Source: Polaromonas sp.
GTDB taxonomy: Bacteria > Pseudomonadota > Gammaproteobacteria > Burkholderiales > Burkholderiaceae_C
NCBI GenBank assembly: GCA_028291985.1
Contig: JAQGNE010000059.1
Coordinates: 1-64,000 of the forward strand
Length of the DNA: 64,000 nucleotides
Direction: 5' to 3'
Numbering within the stretch: the first letter of the stretch is position 1; each line of letters begins with the position of its first letter. Shown in pieces: positions 25,906 to 34,370 of the stretch. The notes beneath the pieces were generated by a model. It searched no databases. It was not told the DNA's origin and was given only the letters and a program-made list of their open reading frames with translations. Position numbers and translations under genes: made by a program.

Positions 25906-27414
25906 ATGGACATCCTGAATGGATTGATGCAGGGATTTTCGGTGGCGTTGACACCGATGAACCTTGCCATGTGTTTTCTTGGCTGCTTTCTGGGCACGGT
26001 GGTGGGCGTACTGCCCGGCCTCGGCCCCCCGGCAACGATTGCGATGCTGCTGCCGCTGACTTTCAAGATGGATCCGACCGGCGCCATGATCATGCTGGCC
26101 GGTATTTATTACGGCGCCAAATACGGCGGCTCCACAACGTCCATTTTGCTGAACGTGCCGGGAGAGACCGCATCGGTTGTCACTTGTCTGGACGGCTACC
26201 AGATGGCGCGCAAGGGGAGGGCCGGCGCAGCACTGGGCATCAGCGCCATCGCATCCTTTGTCGCCGGCACCATTGGTACCGTACTGCTGATGCTGGTGGC
26301 ACCCCCGCTTGCCAAGCTCACGCTGGCTTTTAGCGCTCCGGAGTACTTCGCGTTGATGGTGCTGGGCCTGGCAATGGTGGTATTGCTGGCGGGCGATTCG
26401 CTCACCAAGGCGCTGCTGTCGATGCTGGTAGGCCTGTGGATTGCCAGCATGGGTACCGACCTGTTCACGGCGACTTCGCGCTTCACATTTGGGCAGACTG
26501 AATTGCTGGGGGGCATCGAATTCGTGATCGTGGCCATCGGCATTTTTGCCGTCGGCGAGGTCATGGCCAACATGGAGCCCGACAAGCCCCTCGACATGCT
26601 GCCGGTTCCCAAGGGCCTGAAGCACCTGATGCCGACCTGGCAAGACCTCAAGGACTGCCGCTATGCGTTTTTGAACGGCTCGCTGGTCGGGTTTTTTATC
26701 GGCATCCTGCCCGGTGCCGGTGCCACAATCTCCTCCTTCTTGAGCTACGGAATTGAAAAGTCGTACTCTAAGCATCCCGAAAAATTTGGCACTGGCGTCA
26801 TTGAGGGCGTAGCCGCCCCAGAAGGCGCCAACAACGCCGACACCGCTGGCGCCATGGTGCCGCTGTTGACGCTGGGCATTCCCGGCAGCGGCACTACCGC
26901 CATCCTGCTCGCGGCGCTGGTGTTGTGGGGCTTCAAGCCCGGCCCACTGTTCATCGAGGAAAGCCCAGCCTTGTTCTGGGGGCTGGTCGCCAGCATGTAC
27001 ATCGGCAATATGGTGTTGCTGATTCTGAACCTGCCGCTGGTGGCGCTGTTTGCGCAACTGCTCAAGATGCCGGGCTATGTGATGTACCCGCTGATTCTGG
27101 GCGTGTCGATTGTCGGCATTTACACCACCAACTCCAGCATTTTCCAGCTCAGCTTGCTGGTGGTGTTTGGCTTGGTGGGTTACGCCATGCGCAAGCTTGA
27201 TTTTCCGACGGCGCCGCTGGTGCTGGGACTGGTATTGGGTGATTCGATGGAAAAAGCCCTGCGCCAGTCGCTGATGATGTCGCAAGGCGATATGTCGATT
27301 CTGTTCCGGCCCATACCTGCTGTGCTACTGGGCCTGGCCGCATTTCTGCTGGTAGTGCCGCTCATCAAAAAATTCAACTCAGTCCGCGTGCTGGTTATCG
27401 ACGCAGAGGCATGA
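25906..27414 (+). CDS. tctA: TctA family large permease of a tripartite tricarboxylate transporter
   Basis: 502 residues with about 11-12 membrane segments. It has the TctA-typical GTVVGVLPGLGPPATIAMLLPL near the N-terminus, GGSTTSILLNVPGE, FFIGILPGAGATISSFLSYGIEK and GAMVPLLTLGIPGSGTTAILLAAL. TctA is the conducting subunit for a proton- or sodium-coupled uptake of carboxylates. The neighbours tctB and tctC complete the system. The stop overlaps the frame of the next gene's upstream region, consistent with close coupling. Confidence 0.95.
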   Translation: MDILNGLMQGFSVALTPMNLAMCFLGCFLGTVVGVLPGLGPPATIAMLLPLTFKMDPTGAMIMLAGIYYGAKYGGSTTSILLNVPGETASVVTCLDGYQMARKGRAGAALGISAIASFVAGTIGTVLLMLVAPPLAKLTLAFSAPEYFALMVLGLAMVVLLAGDSLTKALLSMLVGLWIASMGTDLFTATSRFTFGQTELLGGIEFVIVAIGIFAVGEVMANMEPDKPLDMLPVPKGLKHLMPTWQDLKDCRYAFLNGSLVGFFIGILPGAGATISSFLSYGIEKSYSKHPEKFGTGVIEGVAAPEGANNADTAGAMVPLLTLGIPGSGTTAILLAALVLWGFKPGPLFIEESPALFWGLVASMYIGNMVLLILNLPLVALFAQLLKMPGYVMYPLILGVSIVGIYTTNSSIFQLSLLVVFGLVGYAMRKLDFPTAPLVLGLVLGDSMEKALRQSLMMSQGDMSILFRPIPAVLLGLAAFLLVVPLIKKFNSVRVLVIDAEA

Positions 27415-27458
27415 TGAATAGCTTTTCCGTTTTTCAATTTCAAACTGGAGACAAAACC

Positions 27459-28436
27459 ATGAACTTTTCAAGAACGATTTGCGCAGTAGCCATCACGGCG
27501 CTTGCCAGCTTCAGCGGGCTGGCCCAGGCGCAGTTCAAGCCGACCAAGACCATCGAAGTCATTGTTCACACGGCCCCGGGCGGCGGTAACGACCTGCTGG
27601 CACGTGCGGTCGCGCAAATGCTGGAAAAAGAAAAGCTGCTACCGGTTCGCATGCAGGTGCTGAACAAGCCGGGCGGCAACGGCGCGGTGGCTGCAGCGGC
27701 CTTGTCCGAGAAAAAGGGCGACCCGCACACGCTGGGGTTTATCACCAGCGTCTGGATCGCCAACCCGCTGACCACCAGCGAAGCCAAAATCACGCTGGCT
27801 GACTTGACACCGGTTGCCAACCTGCTGCGCGAACCTGCTGTCATCGCAGTGCGCGCTGATTCGCCCTTCAAAACCCTGAAAGACTTCATCGACGCAGCCA
27901 AGGCCAAGCCAGGCGAGTTGCGCCAGTCGGGCGGCTCCGTCACGTCGCGTGACAACATCATTCGCCAGACCCTGCAGCAGGCTACGGGCACCCGCTGGGC
28001 ATTTGTGTCGTTTCAGGGCGGTGGCGAGCGTTTGGCCGCCTTGCTTGGCGGTCACGTCGAGATGATGGTGATTGAGCCGCAAGAGGCCGGCGAGCAGATT
28101 CGTGCAGGCAAGCTGCGTGTGCTGGCGCAGATCGCCGAAAAGCCGCTGCCTGGCTATCCCACTGTGCCGACTCTCAAGCAAGCCGGCTTTGACGTGAATG
28201 CCACGCCGCAGATTCGCGCTGTGGTGGCACCGCCCGAGTTTCCGAAAGATGCACTCGCCTACTACGAAGATCTGTTCAACAAGCTGCACCAGACCGCATC
28301 GTGGAAAAAGTACGTCGAAGACTATCAGCTGGAAGACAGCTACAGCGGCAGTGCCGAGCTTGCCAAGTCCATCACCCAAATTGAAAAAGACATGCGCGCC
28401 CAGTTCCAGCAATCGGGTATCAAGCTGGTTCGCTGA
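27459..28436 (+). CDS. tctC: Bug/TctC family periplasmic receptor
   Basis: 325 residues. The ATG at 27459 follows CTGGAGACAAAACC, and the signal peptide ends near GLAQA. The mature protein starts QFKPTKTIEVIVHTAPGGGNDLLARAVAQ, the Bug family signature, and contains LNKPGGNGAVAA. It captures the carboxylate ligand in the periplasm for TctAB. It is the third transport gene and is followed by a strong terminator, so the MmgE/PrpD and SDR genes probably need read-through or their own promoter. Confidence 0.93.
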   Translation: MNFSRTICAVAITALASFSGLAQAQFKPTKTIEVIVHTAPGGGNDLLARAVAQMLEKEKLLPVRMQVLNKPGGNGAVAAAALSEKKGDPHTLGFITSVWIANPLTTSEAKITLADLTPVANLLREPAVIAVRADSPFKTLKDFIDAAKAKPGELRQSGGSVTSRDNIIRQTLQQATGTRWAFVSFQGGGERLAALLGGHVEMMVIEPQEAGEQIRAGKLRVLAQIAEKPLPGYPTVPTLKQAGFDVNATPQIRAVVAPPEFPKDALAYYEDLFNKLHQTASWKKYVEDYQLEDSYSGSAELAKSITQIEKDMRAQFQQSGIKLVR

Positions 28437-28470
28437 TCGCCGGTGCACGCATCTTTGTGCTGACCAGGAC

Positions 28471-28492
28471 AACGCCCTCAGGGGCGTTTTTT
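28471..28492 (+). terminator. Terminator after tctC
   Basis: AACGCCC at 28471-28477 pairs with GGGCGTT at 28482-28488 around a 4-nt loop, followed by a T-run to 28492. It lies 35 bp after the tctC stop codon. Confidence 0.8.
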
Positions 28493-28500
28493 AAACAAAT

Positions 28501-28552
28501 AATGGCTGTAGCCCAATAAGGACAAGGGGTTATAGCTATCAATAGCATAGTA
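28501..28552. repeat. Interspersed GCTAT/ATAGC repeat
   Basis: AATGGCTGTAGCCCAATAAG, then GGACAAGGGGTTATAGCTATCAATAGCATAG. It has the same order of blocks as the copies at 54771-54834, 59366-59424 and 61045-61108. It directly follows the tctC terminator. Confidence 0.6.
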
Positions 28553-28720
28553 GTGATGCGGCTGCGCGCCTTATCTGTCCGGCCACAGGCGCCCGCGTGG
28601 TCCGGTGTGGCGGCAAGGAATGCTCCGCCCGCTACACATCCACCCTTCATCGAGACGGCCACGCAGGCCAGTTGGCAGCATTTTCTCCCACCGCTTCATA
28701 GCGCTTCATCGAGATCACCC

Positions 28721-30106
28721 ATGAACCCCAGCACCACCACGAATTCACAGCCAGAGCCCTTGGGCCGCCGGCTGGCCAACGCCGTCACCACCAGCCGCCC
28801 TGAGTTGAGCCCCGGTGCGCGGGCGGTGGCCGACCGGATGCTGCTGGACATCGCGGGCATCTGCGTCGCGGCTCGCGGCGAGCTGTACGTCAAGGCGGCC
28901 CTGGGCGCGCTGGACGGCGACGGTCCCTGCACCGTCATCGGCAGCACCCGGCGCCTAAGCGCGGAGGGTGCGGCTTTTGTCAACGGTATCGCCGCGCATG
29001 GGGAAGATTTCGACGACACCTACGAAGGCGGGCCCGTCCATGCAGGCGTGGTGATCATTCCCGCCATGCTGGCAGCCGCCGAGCGGCATCAGCTGTCAGG
29101 CGCCGACCTGTTGCGCGGTATCGCCATCGGTGCCGAGGTCATGTGCCGCCTGTGCAAGGTGGCACCGATGCGCGTGCACAAGGCCGGTTTCCATCCCACG
29201 GCCATTTTTGGCGTGATGGGCGCCGCGGCCGGCATTGGCGCCGCGCTGCGGCTGACCCCCGCGCAGCTGACGCATGCTTTCGGCATTGCCGGTAGCATGG
29301 CGGGCGGCCTCATCGAATACCTGGCCGATGGCTCGTGGACCAAGCGCATGCACCCGGGCTGGGCGGCCCAGTCGGGCTACCGCGCGGTACGGCTGGCGCT
29401 GGGCGGCTTCGAAGGCCCGGCCACGGTGTTTGAAGGCAGCCACGGCTTGTTTCACGGCTTTGCCAACACGATGGACGGCAACTTCCAGGCCATGATGGAC
29501 GGCTTTGGCGAGCAGTGGTTGTTTGAGACGATTGCCTTCAAACCCTATGCCTGCGGCACCATGTCGCACCCCTATATCGACTGCGCGATTGCGTTCAGGG
29601 CGCGCGGCATTGACCCGGCGCAAATCGCAAGGATTGAGGCCGAGACCGCAGAGGGCATCGTTCACCGCCTGTGGGAACCCCTGGCCATGAAGCAGTCGCC
29701 GCCCAACGGCTATGCCGCCAAGTTCAGCACGCCTTACGCAATTGCGGCCGGCATCCTGCGCGGTGATGCCGGGCTGGGCGAGTACAGCGAGGAGGTCGTC
29801 AAAGACCCCGCGCTCACCGCACTGGCGCAAAAAATCTCCTACATCATCGACCCGGCCAATCCCTATCCAAATCAATTCACCGGACACCTGCGCGTGACGC
29901 TGGTCAGCGGCGAGGTGCATGAACACCGTCAGGGTTACTTCAAAGGTGGTGTCGAGCATCCGCTGAGCGATGGCGACATCCATCGCAAATTCAAGGCCAA
30001 CTGCAACTATGGCGGCTTGAACGCAGCTGGCGCTGACAGCATCGCCACCACACTGGCCGGCTTGCTGGATGCGCCGCTTGCAGAGCTCTCGGCCCTGCCG
30101 GTTTAG
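28721..30106 (+). CDS. MmgE/PrpD family protein (2-methylcitrate dehydratase-like)
   Basis: 461 residues from the ATG at 28721 (MNPSTTTNSQPEPLG). It has the family features: ADRMLLDIAGICVAARGE, FVNGIAAHGEDFDDTYEGGPVHAG, RIAIGAEVMCRLCKV-like (GIAIGAEVMCRLCK), FGIAGSMAGGLIEYLADGSWTKRMHPGWAAQSG and FKPYACGTMSHPYIDCAI. This family includes 2-methylcitrate dehydratase, cis-aconitate decarboxylase and many unassigned hydro-lyases. Next to a carboxylate transporter and an SDR it probably dehydrates or rearranges an imported organic acid. Confidence 0.88.
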   Translation: MNPSTTTNSQPEPLGRRLANAVTTSRPELSPGARAVADRMLLDIAGICVAARGELYVKAALGALDGDGPCTVIGSTRRLSAEGAAFVNGIAAHGEDFDDTYEGGPVHAGVVIIPAMLAAAERHQLSGADLLRGIAIGAEVMCRLCKVAPMRVHKAGFHPTAIFGVMGAAAGIGAALRLTPAQLTHAFGIAGSMAGGLIEYLADGSWTKRMHPGWAAQSGYRAVRLALGGFEGPATVFEGSHGLFHGFANTMDGNFQAMMDGFGEQWLFETIAFKPYACGTMSHPYIDCAIAFRARGIDPAQIARIEAETAEGIVHRLWEPLAMKQSPPNGYAAKFSTPYAIAAGILRGDAGLGEYSEEVVKDPALTALAQKISYIIDPANPYPNQFTGHLRVTLVSGEVHEHRQGYFKGGVEHPLSDGDIHRKFKANCNYGGLNAAGADSIATTLAGLLDAPLAELSALPV

Positions 30107-30144
30107 CCCGCCAGCTCCCCTCAACACCTTCAGACTTCATCGCC

Positions 30145-30903
30145 ATGCCAAGCACCCTCGCCATGCCCGTCGCCCTCGTCACCGGTTCCGGCCGCAATAT
30201 CGGTCGCGAAATTGCCCTTGGGCTGGCGGCAACCGGCGTCGCGGTGGCCGTCAATGTGCGCTCATCCGTCGAGGAAGGCCAGGCCGTGGTCGATGAAATT
30301 GTGACAAGCGGCGGCCAGGCGCTGCTCTGCGTGGCCGATGTCACCGACCAGGCCAAGGTGGCCGCCATGATTGAGCGTATTGGCGCGCATTGGGGCCGGC
30401 TGGACATCCTGGTCAACAACGCCGCGATCCGCAAAGAAGCGCCGCTTGAGCAGATATCGGCCGCCGACTGGCGCGCAGCGCTGGCGGTGATTCTGGACGG
30501 TGCGTTTTTCTGTACCCAGGCCGCGCTGCCGCTGCTGCGCCAATCGGCCAGCGGCGCTGTTATCAATATCGGCGGCATGACGTCGCATACTGGCGCGCCA
30601 GAGCGCGCGCATGTGGTCACCGCCAAAGCCGGTCTGGGCGGCCTGACACGCGCGCTGGCGCATGATTTGTCGCCCGATGGCATCACCGTCAATTGCGTCG
30701 CGCCCGGCATGGTGAACACGCAGCGCCAGGACGCCAGCGCCAGCGCGTCGCCCTTGCACCACGCGAAACGCCACCCCTTGTTGGGGCGACGCGGCAGCGC
30801 GGCTGAAGTCGCCGCGTCGGTAGTCTGGCTGGCCGGGCCGGCGGCACGCTTCATCACCGGCCAGACCCTGCATGTCAACGGCGGCACCTATTTGGCGGCC
30901 TGA
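30145..30903 (+). CDS. SDR family oxidoreductase lacking the catalytic tyrosine
   Basis: 252 residues with a Rossmann fold: cofactor motif TGSGRNIGRE near residue 13, NNAA at 91-94. The active-site motif normally reads Y-x-x-x-K; here it is HVVTAK with Val at 157 and Lys at 161, and the usual catalytic Ser position near 144 is Gly (NIGGMTS). The C-terminus TGQTLHVNGG is typical. The protein may therefore bind a nucleotide without classical dehydrogenase chemistry, or use other residues. It follows the MmgE/PrpD gene by 38 bp. Confidence 0.88.
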   Translation: MPSTLAMPVALVTGSGRNIGREIALGLAATGVAVAVNVRSSVEEGQAVVDEIVTSGGQALLCVADVTDQAKVAAMIERIGAHWGRLDILVNNAAIRKEAPLEQISAADWRAALAVILDGAFFCTQAALPLLRQSASGAVINIGGMTSHTGAPERAHVVTAKAGLGGLTRALAHDLSPDGITVNCVAPGMVNTQRQDASASASPLHHAKRHPLLGRRGSAAEVAASVVWLAGPAARFITGQTLHVNGGTYLAA

Positions 30904-30987
30904 TGCCGCAGGGCCCGCTTGGCTTCGCAGATCACTGCGCAGGCCCGAAATGAACCGTTTTTTCAACGTTAACCAACCATTTGATCC

Positions 30988-31128
30988 GTGCCAAAAGCCT
31001 ATCGGGTATCTGTCGACCACGCAATCAACAACCCCGACGCACTGGCCGCTTATGCCAAGCTGGCCGACCCTGCCTTGACGGATGCAGGCGGGCGCTTTCT
31101 GGCGCGTGGGATGCCTGCCGCGGTTTAA
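30988..31128 (+). pseudogene. Truncated DUF1330 gene
   Basis: A GTG at 30988 opens VPKAYRVSVDHAINNPDALAAY and reads to GGRFLARG, MPAAV, then stop at 31126. Intact DUF1330 proteins begin MPKAYWVA... and are about 95 residues; this frame stops after 46, where the Hsp70-like gene's 3' end begins 16 bp later. The second half is therefore lost. It could still be a short product, but a remnant is more likely. Confidence 0.6.
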
Positions 31129-31143
31129 AAAGGCTATTTTGAG

Positions 31144-32397
31144 TCAAACGAACTTCCGCGCGGCATCCAGCGCAAGACCCGCGCCGATGCTGCCGAACAG
31201 GTCGCCTTCCACGCGCCGCGCGTCGGGCAGCAGCGCCGCAATGCGTTCGCGCAGCAGCGGGATACTGCTGGAGCCGCCAGTAAAAAACACAGTGTCTACT
31301 TGACCAGCGTCGATGCCCGCATCGTTCAGCAAAGTGCCTACCGTGTCTTCAACGCTGGACACCAGTTGCACGATGGCGCTGTCGAAAGCGGCGCGCGTCA
31401 GCGCAAATGATTCGCCGGGCGCCAGTCGCCCCAGATCCACTTGGGTACTGTCGGCGTCTGACAGGCTGATTTTTCCAGCTTCCACCTGCAGTGCCAGCCA
31501 GTGGCCGGAGCGCTGCTGCACCAGCTTCATCAGCCGGGCCAGCCGGTCCTTCTCGGCGGCGTGCCGGTGCATGTCCTGAATCTCGGTCCAGGACTTGCGG
31601 GTGTATGCAAAGTTGATGGTGTGCCAGGTCGCTAGGTTGAAATACTGGGCTGACGGCATTTGCCGGCCATTGAGCAATTCGCTGCCCATGCCCAGCAGCG
31701 GCATGACGCTGGACAAGCTCAGGTACTTGTCGAAATCGGTGCCGCCAATGTGCACGCCGCCATTGGCCAGGATGTCGCTGCGCCGGTCGGCCTTGGCTGC
31801 CCGCTCGGGCGACAGCCGCACCAGCGAGAAGTCCGACGTGCCGCCGCCGATGTCGGCCACCAGCACCAGCTCTTCCCGCGCAATCGTCGACTCGTAGTCG
31901 AAGGCCGCCGCTATCGGCTCAAACTGGAACGCCACTTCCTTGAACCCGACAGCCAGCGCCATGTCGTGCAGGGTTTGTTCAGCCAGACGGTCAGCGGCCG
32001 GGTTGCCGTCGACAAAAAACACCGGGCGCCCCAGCACGGCGCGGCTGAAGTGCTGGCCAGCGGCGTCCTCGCCGCGACGCTTGAGCTCGCCGATGAACTG
32101 CTCCAGCAAACGCCTGAACGGCAGCGCCTGACCCATCAGTTCGGTGTGTTCGTCGATCAGCGAGGTGCCCAGCAGGCTTTTAAGCGACCGCATCAGCCGT
32201 CCTTCATAGCCGCTCAGGTAGTCTGCCAGCGCAGCCCTGCCGTAGCTGGGGTGCAGATCGTCCGCATGGAAAAAGATAACCGACGGAAGAGTCACCTTGC
32301 CGTCTTCCAGCGGCAGCAGTGCCGTCTGGCCCGGCCGGCTCCAGCCGACAGTGGAATTGGAGGTCCCGAAATCGAGACCGCACGCGTAAACATTCAT
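31144..32397 (-). CDS. yegD: Hsp70 family protein, YegD-like
   Basis: 417 residues from the ATG at 32397 (MNVYACGLDFGTSNSTVGW). The actin-like ATPase motifs are present: phosphate 1 GLDFGTSNSTVG, phosphate 2 VLVADIGGGTSDFSLV, and adenosine VFFTGGSSSIPLLRERI. There is no Hsp70 substrate-binding domain. This is the build of YegD, a putative nucleotide-binding chaperone-like protein of unknown role. The upstream extension in the frame shows no similarity. Its 3' end abuts a broken DUF1330 gene. Confidence 0.9.
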   Translation of the reverse strand: MNVYACGLDFGTSNSTVGWSRPGQTALLPLEDGKVTLPSVIFFHADDLHPSYGRAALADYLSGYEGRLMRSLKSLLGTSLIDEHTELMGQALPFRRLLEQFIGELKRRGEDAAGQHFSRAVLGRPVFFVDGNPAADRLAEQTLHDMALAVGFKEVAFQFEPIAAAFDYESTIAREELVLVADIGGGTSDFSLVRLSPERAAKADRRSDILANGGVHIGGTDFDKYLSLSSVMPLLGMGSELLNGRQMPSAQYFNLATWHTINFAYTRKSWTEIQDMHRHAAEKDRLARLMKLVQQRSGHWLALQVEAGKISLSDADSTQVDLGRLAPGESFALTRAAFDSAIVQLVSSVEDTVGTLLNDAGIDAGQVDTVFFTGGSSSIPLLRERIAALLPDARRVEGDLFGSIGAGLALDAARKFV

Positions 32398-32501
32398 GAG
32401 GTCATTGCCGTCTGGCAAACGCGCGATTTTAGGGGCGTGACAGGCGCGGTACCGGCTCTGGTCGGGTTGGCGCCACACCCATATGCCGAAAGTTACAAAG
32501 C

Positions 32502-32942
32502 TTACTGCTCAAGAGGGGCCATTTCAAGGGTCAGCAGTGCCGGCCCGTCTGCGCTGGCGGCCAGCACCGCCTGGCGGCTGCTCGCTGCCTTAAGGACAAG
32601 GCCTTCCTCAACTGCATTGCCGACCCGGAACGGCGTCGCTGGCTTGCCGTCCACGGATATCAGCGCCGCGCCGCCGCCCGGTGCGCCAGCCACAACGCCT
32701 TGCAGCGAAAAGCGGCTTGCGAGACTGGCTTGGGGAACGGTCTGCGGACCGGTGGCGCCGAGCAGACGCGCCACCATCAGCGGATCAACCGGTGCCGCTG
32801 CGACCGGGGCTGCCACGGGCGCGCTCGCTCCGGTATCGGAAGAAAACTTCAGGCCCCAATACAGCGCGCTTGCGGCGGCGAGTGTCCACACCACGAGGGT
32901 AACAGCCCGCAGGGCCCACTTGCTTTGGGAAAGAGTCACCAT
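32502..32942 (-). CDS. gspC: Short GspC-like type II secretion inner-membrane protein
   Basis: 146 residues, from the ATG at 32942. One membrane helix at about 11-30 (VTLVVWTLAAASALYWGL), then a Pro/Ala linker and a homology-region-like domain (VARLLGATGP, SRFSLQGVVAGAPGGGAALISVDGKPATPFRVGNAV). This is the HR part of GspC, which contacts the secretin; the PDZ part found in longer GspC proteins is absent. It is divergent from gspG with 49 bp between, so it is transcribed apart from the rest of the locus, as I recall it being in some Burkholderiales. Confidence 0.85.
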   Translation of the reverse strand: MVTLSQSKWALRAVTLVVWTLAAASALYWGLKFSSDTGASAPVAAPVAAAPVDPLMVARLLGATGPQTVPQASLASRFSLQGVVAGAPGGGAALISVDGKPATPFRVGNAVEEGLVLKAASSRQAVLAASADGPALLTLEMAPLEQ

Positions 32943-32991
32943 GCCCGGATTATGATGGAAGCAACCTGGCTGAATCCGATTCGACGCACGT

Positions 32992-33432
32992 ATGAACTCA
33001 CTGAACATTTCCTTCAAGCGCAACCTGCAGCGCGGCTTTACTCTGATCGAGCTGATGGTCGTGCTGGTCATCATCGGTGTGCTGGCCGCGTTGATTGTTC
33101 CCAATGTGCTGGACCGCGCTGATGATGCGCGCGTCATGGCTGCCCGCACGGACGTCAACAACCTGATGCAGGCGCTCAAGCTCTACAAACTGGACAACCA
33201 GCGTTTGCCGACGGCAGAGCAGGGCCTGCAGGCGCTGGTGGCCAAGCCGCAAGCCGCGCCGGTGCCTTCCAACTGGAAGCCGTACCTTGAAAAGCTGCCC
33301 AACGACCCCTGGGGCCAGCCTTATCAGTACCTGAATCCGGGCGTCAGGGGCGAAGTGGACGTCATGTCGCTTGGCGCTGATGCACAGCCTGGGGGCGAGG
33401 GTAAAAATGCTGACGTGGGCAGCTGGCAATAG
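32992..33432 (+). CDS. gspG: Type II secretion major pseudopilin GspG
   Basis: 146 residues. After a short basic leader (FKRNLQRG) comes the pre-pilin motif G|FTLIELMVVLVIIGVLAALIVP with the invariant Glu at +5. Other GspG marks are DNQRLPTAEQGLQALV and PYLEKLPNDPWGQPYQYLNPG, and a C-terminal LGADAQPGGEG loop that binds calcium in the family. It is the first gene of the plus-strand gspGHIJKLMN-D-E-F block. It forms the shaft of the pseudopilus after cleavage by a prepilin peptidase, which is not in this window. Confidence 0.97.
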   Translation: MNSLNISFKRNLQRGFTLIELMVVLVIIGVLAALIVPNVLDRADDARVMAARTDVNNLMQALKLYKLDNQRLPTAEQGLQALVAKPQAAPVPSNWKPYLEKLPNDPWGQPYQYLNPGVRGEVDVMSLGADAQPGGEGKNADVGSWQ

Positions 33433-33511
33433 ACGCCGGTTATCCGTGCCACAAGCGCGGGCGTGGCAACGCCTGCACGTACTGTCCAGCGCGCCCTTGA
33501 CGGTGTCTTCA

Positions 33512-33985
33512 ATGTCACTTCTTTTTCGCCGGCGTATTGCCAGTGCGGGTTTTACCCTGCTGGAGCTTCTGGTGGTGATTGCCATCATGGCGATAGCCAC
33601 TTCCGGTGTCGGTCTTGCCATGCGAGACACCAGCGTGACCGCGCTTGAGCGCGAAGCACAAAGGCTTGCGGTATTGTTTGAGTCGGCCCGTGCGCAGTCG
33701 CGGTCCAGCGGGATTCCGGTGTACTGGCATGTCACCGAAAAAGGCTTCCAGTTTGACGGACTGATGCCGGGCGCACTGCCTGAAAACTGGCTCGGCGACG
33801 GCATCACCGCGCGCAGCCGTCTCAACTTGCAGGCCGGCGTGCGCCTCGGCCCCGAACCCATCATCGGACCGCAGTCGGTGGAAGTCGTCAGTAGCGGTGC
33901 GGCACCCGACAGGCCCGAACGTGTGCTGTACGTCAGTACCGACGGGCTGCGTCCTTTCGCCGTGCGTTCCGAATCCGGCCCATGA
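33512..33985 (+). CDS. gspH: Type II secretion minor pseudopilin GspH
   Basis: 157 residues from the ATG at 33512 (MSLLFRRRIASAG). The pre-pilin motif is G|FTLLELLVVIAIMAIATSGVG. The remainder shows QRLAVLFESARAQSRSSGIPVYW, a GspH-family pattern. The longer reading frame runs back into gspG and is not used. It overlaps gspI by four bases (33982-33985). Confidence 0.9.
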   Translation: MSLLFRRRIASAGFTLLELLVVIAIMAIATSGVGLAMRDTSVTALEREAQRLAVLFESARAQSRSSGIPVYWHVTEKGFQFDGLMPGALPENWLGDGITARSRLNLQAGVRLGPEPIIGPQSVEVVSSGAAPDRPERVLYVSTDGLRPFAVRSESGP

Positions 33986-34368
33986 CCAGGCATTGGCAGC
34001 ACACAGGCTCTGGCCGCCAAGCAGCGGGCTTCACGCTGATTGAAGTGCTGGTGGCGCTGAGCATCGTGGCGATATCCCTGCTCGCCGGTCTGCAGGCGAC
34101 GGCTGCCCTGACGAACAATGCGCAGCGGCAATCTGACATTCTGCTGGCCCATGTCTGCGCTGAAAACGAGCTGGTCAAAACCAGGCTGCTGCGGCAGATG
34201 CCCGGCGTGGGCGACACCACCACTACTTGTCAGCAAGGCGAGCGTAACCTGCAGGTCACGCTATCGGTGCGGCCTACGCCCAATCCGGAGTTCCGGCGCG
34301 TGGACGCGCAGGTCGGCGACGGAAGCACCATGATCCTGCAGCTGTCCACCATCGTGACGCGGTACTAG
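33982..34368 (+). CDS. gspI: Type II secretion minor pseudopilin GspI
   Basis: 128 residues with leader QAAG|FTLIEVLVALSIVAISLLAG and a body ending in PNPEFRRVDAQV, typical of GspI. It would cap the pseudopilus in a complex with GspJ, GspK and GspH. The ATG overlaps the gspH stop by four bases and is followed 2 bp after its stop by gspJ, so it is coupled on both sides. Confidence 0.93.
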   Translation: MTRHWQHTGSGRQAAGFTLIEVLVALSIVAISLLAGLQATAALTNNAQRQSDILLAHVCAENELVKTRLLRQMPGVGDTTTTCQQGERNLQVTLSVRPTPNPEFRRVDAQVGDGSTMILQLSTIVTRY

Positions 34369-34370
34369 CC

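Noticed and set aside
25222-27285. 687-codon open frame antisense to tctB and tctA
   Set aside because: It mirrors the real coding strand, is rich in His and Gln, and has no domain similarity.
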